64,000 nt of DNA from the NCBI RefSeq assembly GCF_005239225.2, contig NC_133296.1:5518001-5582000 (forward strand). Reading direction: 5' to 3'. How positions within the stretch are numbered: the first letter of the stretch is position 1; the number at the start of each line of letters is the position of its first letter. The DNA is from Populus alba. Lineage: Eukaryota; Streptophyta; Magnoliopsida; Malpighiales; Salicaceae. Shown here in pieces: positions 10,366 to 21,060 of the stretch. The position numbers were made by a program, and so were the translations under genes. The notes under the pieces are model-generated. The model did not search any database and was not told the DNA's origin. It saw only the letters and a list, made by a program, of their open reading frames with translations.

Positions 10366-10487
10366 CAGTCCATATTTTCACATGTAGAGACAAGAATTCC
10401 TTGTCTCTCCTTATTTGCCAGGAATAAATATTCCGATGTTTTTTCCTTGAGGGTGGACGATCGCTGCGCCGCCGCACACGTGCGACA

Positions 10488-11497
10488 ACAGTTTCTTCTC
10501 TGTCATCCTTCTCTACATAGTTGGCTTGCTCACGTATCTCCAACGGAGCTTTCCATCTGCATTCAGTGCTATAGTGCCCAAATTGATTGCAGCTATAACA
10601 TTTGATATTCCTCTTGTCACGGTTATTGTAACCGCCTCCTCTTCCTCTGGGAGTGAATGCATGTTGGCCTCGACCTCCTCTAGTGGTGTTTCCGCCTCCT
10701 CTTCCTCTAAAACTTGTATTCCAAGAACCTCTTCCTTGGAATTGCTGGAATCCTCCTCTGGATTGTTGACTTCCTCCTTGAGTGGTGTAGCCACTTGATG
10801 AAGTCTCCCCTTGCTCATATCTGTCCTTGAGAGACAGCTTTGCTTGTAAGGCATGCTCAATTGCCTTATCTCCATTTCGCTTTACAATCTTCTGCTCATG
10901 AGCTTGCAAAGAACTCATAAGCTCATCAACCGTCAACTTGTCCACATCTTTGGACTCTTCAATTGCGACAACAACAAAATCGAATTTTGGATCTAGGGAT
11001 CTCAAAATTTTTTCAGTAATTCGAGCATCGATGATGGCTTCTCCATTTCTCCTCATCTGGTTGACTATCACCATAATCCTTGTGTGATAATCAGAAATAG
11101 ACTCCGAAGACTTCATTTGCAATAACTCAAAGTCACCTCTCAAAGATTGAAGACGAATCTTCTTGATTCTGTCAGCACCTTTGTATTTCTGTTGGAGAGC
11201 CTCCCATATATCATGTGACGTTTCAGCGGAAGCTATGATCTCGAACGTATCTTCATCAAGACCTTGGTAGATGATGGTCTTGGCTTTGTTGTCCTTCTTT
11301 CTGTTGACTTTCAAGGCTTGCTTTTGTGCCTCTTGTAAAGCATCTTCTCTTTCTTTGGACTCTGGTTCATCATAACCAGTTTGTACAATATCCAAACACT
11401 CTTGTGACCCAAGGAATGCCTTCAATCTGATGCACCAACTATCATAGTTGTCTTTGGTCAGCATAGGGATGAGTGTATGTGTACCTTCTGTAGTCAT
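10488..11497 (-). pseudogene. Copia gag (UBN2-type) with zinc knuckle, 3' truncated
   Basis: The frame opens with ATG at 11497 and reads as a typical copia gag: an N-terminal domain with the motif NYDSWCIRLKAFLGSQ (about residues 17-32), a helical capsid-like region, a Gly/Arg-rich linker (about residues 235-300) and a CCHC knuckle, CYSCNQFGHYSTEC (about residues 301-314). Gag packages the element's RNA into cytoplasmic particles. After about residue 337 the frame runs into LTR b; the last ~56 codons of the 393-codon frame (to 10316) are LTR sequence read backwards. The gag-pol fusion is therefore broken, though the gag part itself has no internal stop. Confidence 0.85.
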
Positions 11498-12098
11498 TTT
11501 GCTTTTGGAATGACTATATCACCTCTTTGGGAGCCGAATTTGGAAAAACGGACACTTTAGATCGATCCGGAATGGTCCAAATAGTAGGGAACCGGTCTGA
11601 CTTTTTTGAAATCGGGTCAGAAAATGGGTGAACCGGTCAAAAAACCAATTCTGTACGGCGGGCGGTTCGCTGGGTTGAACCGGGAATATTCTGTGGAATA
11701 TTCGGGGAATATTCTGGGGAATATTCTCTCGCTCGGCTCGGCTAGAACGCGGCTCGGCTCGGCGGGAGTACGGACCGGCTGGAGGCTCGGCTGGACTCGG
11801 CTTGTGGCTCGGCTAGGACTCGGCGTAAGCGGCTCGGCGCGGCTCCAATATGGCGCGCGTGAGGCTCAGTCGTCTTCAACCTCGGGGCGCGTGGGATGCG
11901 CGTGGGCGATCTGTCTGAATATTCAGGAGGCGCGTGTGGGCTACCCCGGACTCCGATTTGGCTGATTTTTGCGGCAGTGAGTTCGTCTTGATGAGATCTA
12001 CACTGTGGAATGATCAAAACTTGTTTTTGACAATTTTGAAAATTCGGATATACCCCAAAACACTTCTGTTTTCCGACGAACGGGGCTCTGATACCATT
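11498..12098 (-). promoter_or_regulatory. Leader and PBS of copia element C1
   Basis: The complement of 12083-12098 reads TGGTATCAGAGCCCCG, the classical initiator-Met tRNA primer site of plant copia elements. The leader between PBS and gag contains an unusually GC-rich block (about 11724-11850) of irregular GGCTCGG repeats that contrasts sharply with the AT-rich surroundings. No gene is seen. Confidence 0.8.
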
Positions 12099-12611
12099 TG
12101 ATGGGGCGGAATCCGGGACCGGTGATGTACTGATCTTTGCTCATAGGAGGGTTAAGCACACTGAGACACAATATTTAACGTGGTTCGGCAAATTGCCTAC
12201 ATCCACGGGAGAGGTTCATTTTATTTAGAGATAGAGAAAGAATACAACACATGGAGGAGGATCACATTCACTCAACTCCCATCTCTCATTGCTACATAGG
12301 GCAGCAGCTGCTGGTGGCAGCAGGGCTACTGATGGCAGCCCTTCTCTTTCTTTCTCTCTTCTTCTCTCTACATGTCTCACAACTCTCACACTTTGCTCTC
12401 TAAGATCATGCCTCTTTTATAGGCATCAATGGCAGCTCCTCTTGCTCCTTTGTCATCAATGGTGGCTGCCAAACTCATCTCTTCTTCAACAAAGGTGGCT
12501 GCCAACTTCTTCTCTTCTTCAACAATGGTGGCTACCAAAGTCAAGGTTGGTGGTTGCCACCAACAAGCCTCCTTCTTTGACAATGTCAACATAATTGGCA
12601 ATATTCCAACA
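12099..12611 (-). repeat. 5' LTR of copia element C1
   Basis: On the minus strand it starts TGTTGGAATATTGCC and ends CCATCA just before the PBS: 513 bases with canonical TG...CA ends. It contains the phrase AACGTGGTTCGGCAAATTGC (plus strand, about 12177-12196), which I recognise as common in plant copia LTRs. A short direct repeat of GGTGGCTGCCAA type is visible around 12460-12540. No partner LTR is present. Confidence 0.8.
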
Positions 12612-13276
12612 GAAGCAACTGTTGCTCGAGTTTCTTCATTGATTACTACAATAAACCTTCCTCCGGCCGGAAGATAAATAACAACAGGTTCTTAAGAGCC
12701 CCATAACTTTCGTAATCATAGAAGCTGTCATCACACCGACCGGCCGATGAACCTAAAGTAATATGTATGACCTGAGAATGACCATTAGGTGATGAGGAGT
12801 ATATATGCTGAGGGAAAATAAGTAAAGATCACTCTCTAATCAAGAAGGGCTTGGATTCATCCATCAAGTACTTCTCTAGCTTCATGGATTCAAGCATTAG
12901 TACTCTTACAGGAATGAAATGATACTTGATCTCTGAATTCTTAGTTGCACATCTACCTACATCTACATTAATTAGTAATGCAAGATTTTTGCAGTGATCA
13001 TCGAATTCCTTGACTATTAACTTTCTCAATCTGATTATAGAAATAAGTTTGGTGCTGGACAAAGAGATTGCGATCACAGGCACGCCATGGAGACAATTGG
13101 GAAAATGATAATCGGATTAAAGAAATCGGTGGAATACAGTTTTATTAGAGGAAAAAATACATAAGTCAACAGATTGTGCACAAACATAAACCACACAGAT
13201 TGTGCACATTATTAAACAATCTTTAAACAATATATACTACTTGTAAAGACATCGTCCTGTTTTCTTCGGACGTTTT
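12612..13276. other. 3' flank of BBE-like copy 1, duplicated elsewhere
   Basis: No gene is visible. The part 12740-12990 has a diverged relative at about 38550-38790, and about 12955-13063 matches 53430-53532. From 13064 onward it matches 58458 onward. The copia element at 53533-58457 thus sits exactly between two stretches that are contiguous here, so this copy shows the empty insertion site. AATAAA on the minus strand (13141-13146) is a possible polyadenylation signal for the BBE-like gene. Confidence 0.7.
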
Positions 13277-14875
13277 CTATATCCAACGTGGTGGAATGCT
13301 TTGTTCATGCTTGAAGAAATTATCTGGATCTACCTTCCCCTTGATTTTCACCAATCTTAGAAAGTTACCCTTGAAGTACTTGAGGCCATAAACTTTAGCT
13401 CTCTCGAAGTCGGTCTGATTGCTCGGATTGCTACCGATATCAAGATCTCTGTAGTTTTGGAATGCTTCCCTCGGGTAACTGGTGACGTATGGAGCCATCG
13501 CATCATGCATTTCTCTTATCAAACTTATATAGCGGTCAGTGGCCTCAGTCCCTTCTTCATCCCAGTTTATGGAGTACTGGAGTTTGAATAGGTATCCGGC
13601 TCTGTGAGGGAATGGAGTTGCGGTAACTGGAATCTCACTCATTCTTCCTCCGTAAGGGTTCCATTGCATCCACATTGGGTCGGCCTTGATCATCATCTTC
13701 CATATGCGTTCCAAAGCTTCCCGTGGAACAATTTTGTTCACGTAATCAGATTTGTTCTTGTAAAAGCTTTGCGCTCCTTGAGGCCTATTGAGTAAAACAT
13801 CGATGGATGTACCAATCGGCAAATCATTCCAGAAAAGTGTTGACTCTATCCATCTCATTTCAATACAGTCTTTTTGCTGCAAACCTAATTTAGGGAAGCT
13901 CTTGTTCATCATGGAAAGAAGTGCCTCACTTTGTCCTAGAAAGAGGGCATAGAAAGAGATGCTGATTGTCTTGGTACCCTCTTGGCTTCCATTGGCAACT
14001 TGTGGCATTGCTCGGATGAAAAGGTCTTTGTCTAGCTCAGTAGAAACTTGTTGCCACTGATAGAAAATATCAGTTGCACCTTCCTCCAAGGTCCTATCAA
14101 CCTTGAAAACAGTCACTTTCTCCGGAACTCGAACCAGATTCAGCTTCCAAGAAAGAACCACTGCAAAGCTTGCTCCACCACCTCCTCGGATGGCCCAAAA
14201 CAGATCTTCCCCCATTGTCTCCCGATCGAGGATATTGCCATTGACATCTACTACTTTCGCGTCAATGATATTATCAACGGTAAGACCATATTTCCTCATC
14301 AGAGTCCCGTACCCTCCTCCGCTAATATGACCACCTGCACCAACAGTAGGGCAAACACCAGCTGGAAAGGCATGCACATTACTCCTGTTCGCAATGTTGT
14401 AGTAAATTTCACCAAGAGTTGCCCCAGCTTGAGCCCATGCCGTTTCGCTGGCGATATCTACGTCGATGGATCGGAGGTTGAACATGTCGAGGATGACGAA
14501 TGGGACCTCGGATACGTAAGAGAGACCTTCGTAATCATGTCCACCGCTCCGGATTCTAACCTGCAAGCCACTAGCCTTTGCACAAATGACTGTTGCTTGG
14601 ACATGGGATTCATGCAGGGCCGTAACGATGGCAATTGGTTTCGGTGTTGTTGGGGTCAAAAATCTTCTGTTGTTGATATATGTCTGCAGAACAGACTCGA
14701 AAGAGGAATTCGCAGTTGTATAGATGGCTTCGGAGATGGGGTAAGAGGGAAGACTATTGTTAGGAAGGCATTGTAGAAATTTTTCAAGACTTGAATCAGA
14801 AGTTGCCAATGATACTGACAAAAGAAGAGCTGAAAATACTGAGAGGATTATAGACATTGAAACCTTCATTTTCAT
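13277..14875 (-). CDS. BBE-like FAD-linked oxidase (berberine bridge enzyme-like), copy 1
   Basis: Intact 532-codon single exon. Residues 1-26 form a hydrophobic signal peptide, so the protein is probably secreted or vacuolar. An FAD-binding type-4 (PCMH) domain covers about residues 75-250. The two covalent FAD anchors of the family are visible: His113 in RSGGHDYEG and Cys175 in GVCPTVGAGG. A C-terminal BBE domain (about 455-530) includes NYRDLDIG and ends DPDNFFKHEQSIPP. Length and single-exon structure fit the plant family, which oxidises alkaloids, monolignols, oligosaccharides or oligogalacturonides; the substrate cannot be read from the sequence. The start is the first ATG after a TATA box (14921-14930) and precedes the signal peptide. 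No lesion is seen. The gene is flanked by transposons on both sides. Confidence 0.95.
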   Translation of the reverse strand: MKMKVSMSIILSVFSALLLSVSLATSDSSLEKFLQCLPNNSLPSYPISEAIYTTANSSFESVLQTYINNRRFLTPTTPKPIAIVTALHESHVQATVICAKASGLQVRIRSGGHDYEGLSYVSEVPFVILDMFNLRSIDVDIASETAWAQAGATLGEIYYNIANRSNVHAFPAGVCPTVGAGGHISGGGYGTLMRKYGLTVDNIIDAKVVDVNGNILDRETMGEDLFWAIRGGGGASFAVVLSWKLNLVRVPEKVTVFKVDRTLEEGATDIFYQWQQVSTELDKDLFIRAMPQVANGSQEGTKTISISFYALFLGQSEALLSMMNKSFPKLGLQQKDCIEMRWIESTLFWNDLPIGTSIDVLLNRPQGAQSFYKNKSDYVNKIVPREALERIWKMMIKADPMWMQWNPYGGRMSEIPVTATPFPHRAGYLFKLQYSINWDEEGTEATDRYISLIREMHDAMAPYVTSYPREAFQNYRDLDIGSNPSNQTDFERAKVYGLKYFKGNFLRLVKIKGKVDPDNFFKHEQSIPPRWI

Positions 14876-14920
14876 GCAACGTTTCAGAGCTAGGTGTTGC
14901 TATACCTCGAATTCATGGCT

Positions 14921-14930
14921 GTATTTATAG
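14921..14930 (-). promoter_or_regulatory. TATA box of BBE-like copy 1
   Basis: The minus strand reads CTATAAATAC about 46 bases upstream of the ATG at 14875, leaving a very short 5' leader of about 15-20 bases. The same box is preserved at about 60311-60319 upstream of copy 2. Confidence 0.55.
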
Positions 14931-17222
14931 ATGAAATGGGAGAGAGACAAGTTATGTTTCTTTTGGGGCACGTAATCCAAACCATATTCTGTCAACGTTA
15001 ATCGAAGCATGCTTATTTTACCATTCCATATTGTACAATCTTATCGAAGCAAGACCCTTCACTCCTTGAAAATTATGTATATCTAGCAAAAATGTCAAAA
15101 ACTAGAAAAACATGGCGAATATAAACATGGATGGTTTAAGTAATGTATGACTATATATGATTAAAGTTCATAATGTACGTGCTCTTAGAACCCATTTATT
15201 TACGTTTTTTGTACATTTCAAATTGTTGTTCAAATGAAAAGCAGTTAAAATCATGATTTTGATTTCGAACCACGGTTTAAAATCCAAAAACAAAGGAGTA
15301 GACAAACACATTCTAAGTAATTCTATCATGCATGATATCTTAATGGACTTGCAGCTTTTTTTTCCAAGGCATGCATGAGTGGCATACTTATCGATAGTAC
15401 AATGCAAATTTCATATGGTTAGGTTGCTATAGTTTGATTATTTATTTGTACGATGTCAATTTATTTTTTCTTTTCTACTAGAATTCCATTGATTTAATGG
15501 GATTCTGGATTCATCAATAAAACTTCTTGGATTATTATTATAAAAAAAAAAAAACTTTCTGTGGTTGGGTTGCTTGTTTGATTCACAAGAAGCTTCTTGC
15601 AAGGATTGGCTATTGTAAGAACAAGTCAAGTATGTTAATCAAAAACCGTGTGCCAGCTTAATCTATACATGAATAGTTCATGGGAAAACCCTAGCTAGAT
15701 ATGTCCCTCATTATATATATACTATTTCTTGATCGAGTCATCTAACTATCAATTTTATCAATTAGGCCCTCTATCTATGCACATTTTCACAATCCAACTA
15801 TGATTTTTGTTTTCTAACTGACCCTGATTTTCCCAAGTCCTAGATGTGAAAATTAATACCCAATTTTCCCTCCATTCAGCATGAGCATGAACATGCGTAG
15901 TTACTTGGTCCCAACTAGCTATGGTTAATTTGGTATGCTCTTACCTAAGATTTGGAGAAACTATGTTCAATAAGAGAAGATATGCATGTTTATCTCCATT
16001 TCCAATTATTTTACCAAAAAAGATCTGATTGAGGAAAGTTATATGGATGGGGGACCAAATGGATAAAATTCTGATGTTGGGGATTAAAACAAGAAGCTCA
16101 ACATATTTGCAGGACTAATATGAGGTGTGCCTACAGTATGATTTTTCTTTTTAATGACTTAGAATATTATTTTACCACAATCCATTTTTCAAATGTGTAC
16201 ATCTTGGATCAAAGTCCATAATATGCTACTTCTGAAGAACAATAGAGGCTGAATAACAGGTTCCCGTTCCAGCTTTGATAATATTTTGCCTTGGTCAATA
16301 GAGAAAAATTGTGGGAAAAAAATTGATGGCTTGATTTTTCTTGTTCTGGAGTTGTGTATGTTTGTTTACTTTTAGGTCAATAGGCTAAATTCACTCGAAA
16401 CTTGCAGGAAATTTCCATAATCAAATGGATTGCTTTTGACTATTTGCATTAACAATATAAACCATATTCGTTGGTGACATGTTATTCTGATATCACAAAA
16501 CAGTGTGAATGACATATGTCATTATCACATCTGAGCCCAAGTTGTAGTTCGTCTTTCAATCCAATCTATTCTTAAACCATATCGTTTACATTTTTTTTTT
16601 TTTTTTTTCATTTCTATACTATAAAAATAAAAACACTAAAATAAAGTTATTTTAAACAATATTAAAAATAGTTTTAGAATTAATTAAATTTAACCAGCTC
16701 AATTAAGTTAAAGATTGATAGTTAGCCTAGTGGTTAATATTAAAAAACCAAAAAACTGATTAAACTGGGGAAACAAAAAAAATAATCAAAAAAAACCAAA
16801 CTGTGAAAAAAAACCGATTTAGCCAATTAAAATTTAAAAAAAACCAATCGGTTCAGTTCAGTTTCGGTTTTATAAGTCTAAAACCGAAAAAACCTAACCG
16901 AACCGAAACCGAAAAAACCAGAAAACAAACCGAGCCAAACTGGAAAAAACCAAGGCAAAGCAAGCCAAATAAAAAAAACGAGCCAAAATCGAGCCAAACT
17001 AAGAAAACCAAACCAATTCGAAACCGATCGGTTTGAAACCAATTTCGGTTTTTAAAAAAAATTTTTAGTTTGGTTATTATTTTTTTTTATATATATAAAA
17101 AAATAAACCAAACAAAAAATAATCATGAGCCTATCAAATCTGACCGCATTAACTTCCTATACATGTTAAAAAGAAACACGGCTTGTGTTAGTTTTCAAGT
17201 GTATTGATCACAGAATGAACCC
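14931..17222. repeat. Upstream part of the BBE segmental duplication, copy 1
   Basis: No gene is seen. The whole stretch matches about 60320-62594 almost base for base. Small differences occur at poly-A tracts and near 15922/61304, where copy 2 has a short insertion. It holds the promoter region and upstream DNA. The block 16590-17110 is a distinct repeat rich in AAACCGA/TCGGTTT words with inverted ends, probably a small mobile element of unknown class. Confidence 0.8.
16590..17110. repeat. AAACCGA-rich interspersed repeat
   Basis: Dense AACCGAAACCG and GGTTTCGGTT words, including opposite-orientation blocks (TCGGTTCAGTTCAGTTTCGG near 16846 and ACCGATCGGTTTGAAACC near 17022), flanked by poly-T and poly-A tracts. 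Such sequences are frequent in dicot genomes. I cannot assign a class. The duplicate is at about 61990-62480 with more differences than the rest of the block. Confidence 0.4.
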
Positions 17223-18371
17223 CCAGGCCAAGTTTGATAACCAATTTTGGTAACTATCATCTAACCTAAGAAAATAGGGAAAAATAATAATAATAAGGAG
17301 ACGTTCAACAAGACATGGGAAATGCCACTAATTAGATCTGAGCTCTAACCAGTTCGATTGTATATTTCGTAGCTTATAGAGGGGTTTTGCGGAATCCCTT
17401 AAAAAGTGAAGCAATATCATTCACCTTGTTAACTAAAACCAAAACCAACAAAAACATCAAGCAACTGATTGAACCGCTCTTTCGAAACTGTTTTCGGCGG
17501 ATGATGCACGTTTACAAGCATATGATCTGGATGTGAAAGCTTCAGCTGGCTGCAGAACATGAGGTAATCATTCATTAATATGATTTTAGATGAGAATCTT
17601 GAGATGAATCTTGGAGAGATCAAACAGACGAAGAAACTTTGATCTACTCAAACAGTTGGTACATAAACCATGTTAAAGCTAGAATTTTCAAGCCAGGATA
17701 AAAGAGAATTTTATTATGCTTTGGAGAAAGATGATATCCAATTTATACAGAGATAAAATTTGCATCCTGTCATGGGTACCAAGGTAAACCCGAGTCAATT
17801 ACAGGAATTACACACTCCAGTCGTGTATTAGTATACCATCTCATAAACAGAAAGTATTTGTCAGTGTTGCAGACAAACTGAACATGGAGTTGCCAGTCAT
17901 GATCTCGGCAGAAGTTAAAGGGATCATTGTTTCAAACTCACCTTGTTTAGGGCCTCGAGCAACAATGTTTCAGCTTCATCAGAATTACCCATGTGAATGC
18001 AACAAACAGCTTTCCCATTCAATATTAACCCTGTCATTGGATACTTCTCTGATAAATCTTGGAAGATGAGATATGATTCCTGTATCTTTGAACCACCCTG
18101 ATTTACACAGCAGTATATCAGTACATCATCATTCCTTGTAATCGAACTAATCATAACTAAATAGAGACAGCACTTACAACTGCCAAATTCAACCATGCAC
18201 TCGCAAGTTGAGTTAGTGTGTGATCCTCATCAATCTGTTGCATGATCCTTGTCGCACGTGTGCGGCGGTGCGGGGATCGTCCACCCTCAAGGAAAAAACA
18301 TCGGAATATTTATTCCTGGCAAATAAGGAGAGACAAGGAATTCTTGTCTTTACATGTGAAAATATGGACTG

Positions 18372-18402
18372 GGAGTCGCCACCTAGTATTCTGGTTACTA
18401 GG
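18372..18402 (-). promoter_or_regulatory. Conserved U5 hairpin plus PBS-like decamer (solo LTR)
   Basis: On the minus strand CCTAGTA/TACTAGG (18402-18382) is followed by TGGCGACTCC (18381-18372), the same order as in element A. Confidence 0.75.
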
Positions 18403-19239
18403 AACCCTTACTGGTCTTTAGAGATCAGGTACGGAGACTGGTTGCGTAAAGGGAAGGTGTTAGCACCCCAACTACGCCCTACCTAAGGTAGGCTGCATTG
18501 TTTTGTCTAATAAAATCTAAGTCATGTTGTGGTTTTCTATTATCCAAAATATGCATTACATGTAATGTCATACCCCGGGTTCTATTGTCCAAACAAAAAA
18601 GAATTAAATATCCGGAATACGCATTACGTGTAATGTCATATCCCAGGTTCTATTGTCAAAAAAAAAAAAAGAATTAAATATCCGGAATATGCATTACGTG
18701 TAAAGTCATACCCCGGATACTAAGAGCCAAACAAAATAAAATTTTTGTTGTTTTTGAAATATTGGCCAATATTCTCTTGACTTTAATAAACTGGTTATTA
18801 AAGCCAAAATGCATGCTAAAACATTTTTTTTGTGTATGAAAAAATACAATATGAATTTTTAGCTTTGAGACACTTGGCCGTATGTACAAAAACATTTTTT
18901 TTTTTAATTTTTTTGTATTTGTGGAAGTTTTTTTTTTTTTTTTTTACAAAAACCGGGTATTTGAAAATCAGATTTTTGTATTTTTAACAACATAAAAAAA
19001 TATCATCAAATATTAATCGAAATGACATAAAAATTACACGAAAAAATTATAAAATGCTGAAACAAAATATTTTTTGATTTTTTTTTTAAAATGGGCCGGA
19101 TGAGGCCCAAATATATGGGCTGGGCCGAACCTGGCCCAAAGAATGGGCTGGTTACTGTGCACATAGTAACCGGGTTATTGTGTGCACAGTAACCAGAGAA
19201 TTAATCTGTGGGTTACTGTGCACATGCACAGTAACCGTG

Positions 19240-19330
19240 AATTAATTAGCGAGTTACTATGCACAACACAGTAACTCGCTAATTAATCTTCATCTGCTGC
19301 AGAACGTAAACGTTCTGCATGCAGATCAAG
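19240..19330. repeat. Inverted-repeat cluster in the solo LTR
   Basis: This is the counterpart of 9416-9505. The outer arms at 19288-19330 read CTTCATCTGC and GCAGATCAAG, with one mismatch relative to LTR b. The GCGAGTTACT/AGTAACTCGC arms lie just to the left. Confidence 0.8.
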
Positions 19331-20739
19331 CTGAACCAAAAAAAAAAAAAACGACGGGAAAGGCTACCTGGAGCAGTGGTGATGTTGGCAGCAACTGATG
19401 TGGCAGGGGTGGCGGCGGCGGAACTGGCTGTTCGCGGTGGCCGGCAGTGCTGTTTTCCTCTCTCTCTCTCTCCTCTGTTTTACTCTCTTCTCTGCTTCTT
19501 CTTCTTCTTCGCTCTCTCTCCCTTCTCTTCTGCTTTCTTCTCTCTGTCTCTCCCTTCTCTTCTCTTCCCCTTTCTTTGCTCTCCCTTCTCTTCTCTTCCC
19601 CCCCTCCTCTTTCGGGTCTCCTCTCCTCTATTTATAGAGCCCGTGAGCATTTTTTTCATTGTGGAGCCAAGGAACGGGTCATGCGGCGGCTGGTCGGGCG
19701 CGGCTGTCCAGGCGTGCCTACCTCAGTTTCGGCGGTGCGGTAGGTGGTCGGCCAATGTCTTCGGTCGGTGGGCTTGAGGGACCGGCGTCATTAAATATGC
19801 ATTCTTTTTCCTTCTTTGCTGCTGTGTGTTCGGCGGGGAAGAAAGGGGAACAGTGTCGTTCAAAACGACACTGTTTTGAGCTTTTTTTTTTTGTATTTAT
19901 TATTTTTTTATAGGGACCCAAAAATGGGTTACAACAATCCTCAACTGTTTCTCTGCATAGTCTGACCTGTGCATCTTGAGGAATATTTAGACATTCAATG
20001 CATGCCTGCAAAAGCAGAAATAGCACGTGTCAGTATTAAAAACTGATCAGATACAAACTCAGTGTTTTGGTAGTGTTGTGAGGTGTGACATTTATCATAA
20101 AGAGTTTGGTTAATCAACCTGCATCATAGTTTTGCACGTATCACACTGAAAACTCTCTTTTGAAACCTTGGTTACAAAGAAAAGCTATAATTTATAACCT
20201 TTTTAAAACCATAACTACAAAAGCTACCATAATGCCAAACACGTCACTGTCACAAAGATTTACTCAGAACATAACAGTTCCCTAAAATTCATGTTATGCT
20301 CCTCAAGTACATTCCATGAAAGTTTACTTGTTTGAGAAAGTGAAAATTCCCATTATTTTGGTCCTTATTATTTTTCATTCAATTCAAACATTAAACAAAA
20401 ACAAGTGACTTTTACAAAATCATGAAATTAACTACAACCTTACATGCGTGTGTAGATAAGCCAGAATTACATAACATGCTTTAAAAAATTTAAGATTAAA
20501 CTGACCTCACAGCTCCACAGTGCCTCCAGCATTAGTGTGTTTCAGAGCCTCACTGTAATCCTCCCCGTGCAGTAACATGATTCCAGCAATCAACCTCAAG
20601 ATAGAATTATTTGCAATAGCTGAATCAGCCAACCACTCTTTTAAGCTTGAAATTGTGGATTCCTGTCTAATTTACAAGCAATCACTTGGTGAGACTTTAT
20701 ATATTCAGAGCTTTATTTCTTTTAATTTAGGTTACATGC

Positions 20740-21060
20740 AATCAAAACACCAAGTCATTAAAATGCAGCTTCTTTTTTCTAATTTGTAGACATGCAAACA
20801 AGCACACAAAAATCAACATATAAGAATATACATTGTACTAACATGAGTGTAAGATCCAGTCTGCAATTGGCATGGCAAATTTTGATTTACCAAGAATACA
20901 CACACCATTAAAAAACATAGTCCCCCCCTCTAATTTCTACATGTGCAATCAAAGTAAGCATACACAAACACACTAATACACAAGAATCAACATATAAGAA
21001 CAAACATTGTAATAACACGAGTGTGAGAATCACGCTGCTTGTGGCAGGGAAATTTTATTT
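20740..21060. repeat. Imperfect tandem duplication inside an epsilon-COP intron
   Basis: Two stretches of about 140 bases (around 20785-20895 and 20935-21060) share the phrase ATCAACATATAAGAA followed by ACATTGTA and a CATGAGTGT/CACGAGTGT word. It looks like an old local duplication in intron sequence; no function is suggested. Confidence 0.5.

Larger units (their letters stand above)
938..10487 (+). mobile_element. Element A: Tat-like Ty3/gypsy non-autonomous LTR retrotransposon
   Basis: Two long direct repeats (938-2672 and 8814-10487) both begin TGTT and end CGACA. They flank an internal region with a primer-binding site (TGGCGACTCCACTGGGGAC, 2676-2694) and a polypurine tract ending at 8813. 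No protease, reverse transcriptase or integrase frame exists between them; only a gag-like remnant (about 3395-3690) and a 3 kb minisatellite are present, so the element would need enzymes supplied in trans. Assignment to the Tat/Ogre group is inferred from the PBS, long LTRs and 3' tandem repeats. The five bases before 938 (AAATA) do not match those after 10487 (ACAGT), so this is either a recombinant of two insertions or a rearranged copy. Confidence 0.75.
8814..10487 (+). repeat. 3' LTR of element A (LTR b)
   Basis: It starts TGTTATAACCC and ends GCGACA, 1674 bases. The order is the same as in LTR a: short U3, TATA box at 9147-9156, purine-rich then GCC-rich stretch, hairpin cluster (9416-9600), AT-rich part, repeated ATTACACGTAATG half-palindromes (about 10030-10190), and U5 hairpin (10335-10365). 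It ends inside a copia gag frame at 10488. It differs from LTR a by many substitutions and indels, including lack of the upstream palindrome block, so the pair is not very young or not a true pair. Confidence 0.85.
10488..12611 (-). mobile_element. 5' part of a copia retrotransposon (element C1), truncated
   Basis: Read on the minus strand this is LTR (12611-12099), PBS (12098-12083), leader, then gag from 11497. It is cut at 10488 by the end of element A. Protease, integrase, reverse transcriptase and RNase H are absent from the window's left part, so they were lost when element A inserted or recombined. It lies immediately downstream of the BBE-like gene. Confidence 0.85.
18250..19936 (-). 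mobile_element. Solo LTR of the A family, with 5-bp target-site duplication
   Basis: A complete LTR of 1687 bases in reverse orientation, with TG...CA ends, flanked by ATCCT on both sides (18245-18249 and 19937-19941). No internal sequence is attached, so the rest was lost by LTR-LTR recombination. It sits inside exon 4 of the epsilon-COP pseudogene: the reading frame resumes correctly across it once one copy of the duplication is removed. It carries the TATA box (about 19627-19639), the hairpins (19240-19330) and the U5 hairpin/decamer (18372-18402). Confidence 0.95.

Noticed and set aside
14048..14776. 242-codon plus-strand frame (and 59432-60164 equivalents)
   Set aside because: It is the antisense shadow of the BBE-like coding sequence and repeats in copy 2 with the same break points.
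16705..17110. A tRNA-derived SINE, because of TTAGCCTAGTGGTTAAT near 16720
   Set aside because: It resembles an A box, but no B box at the right distance and no clear target-site duplication could be found.
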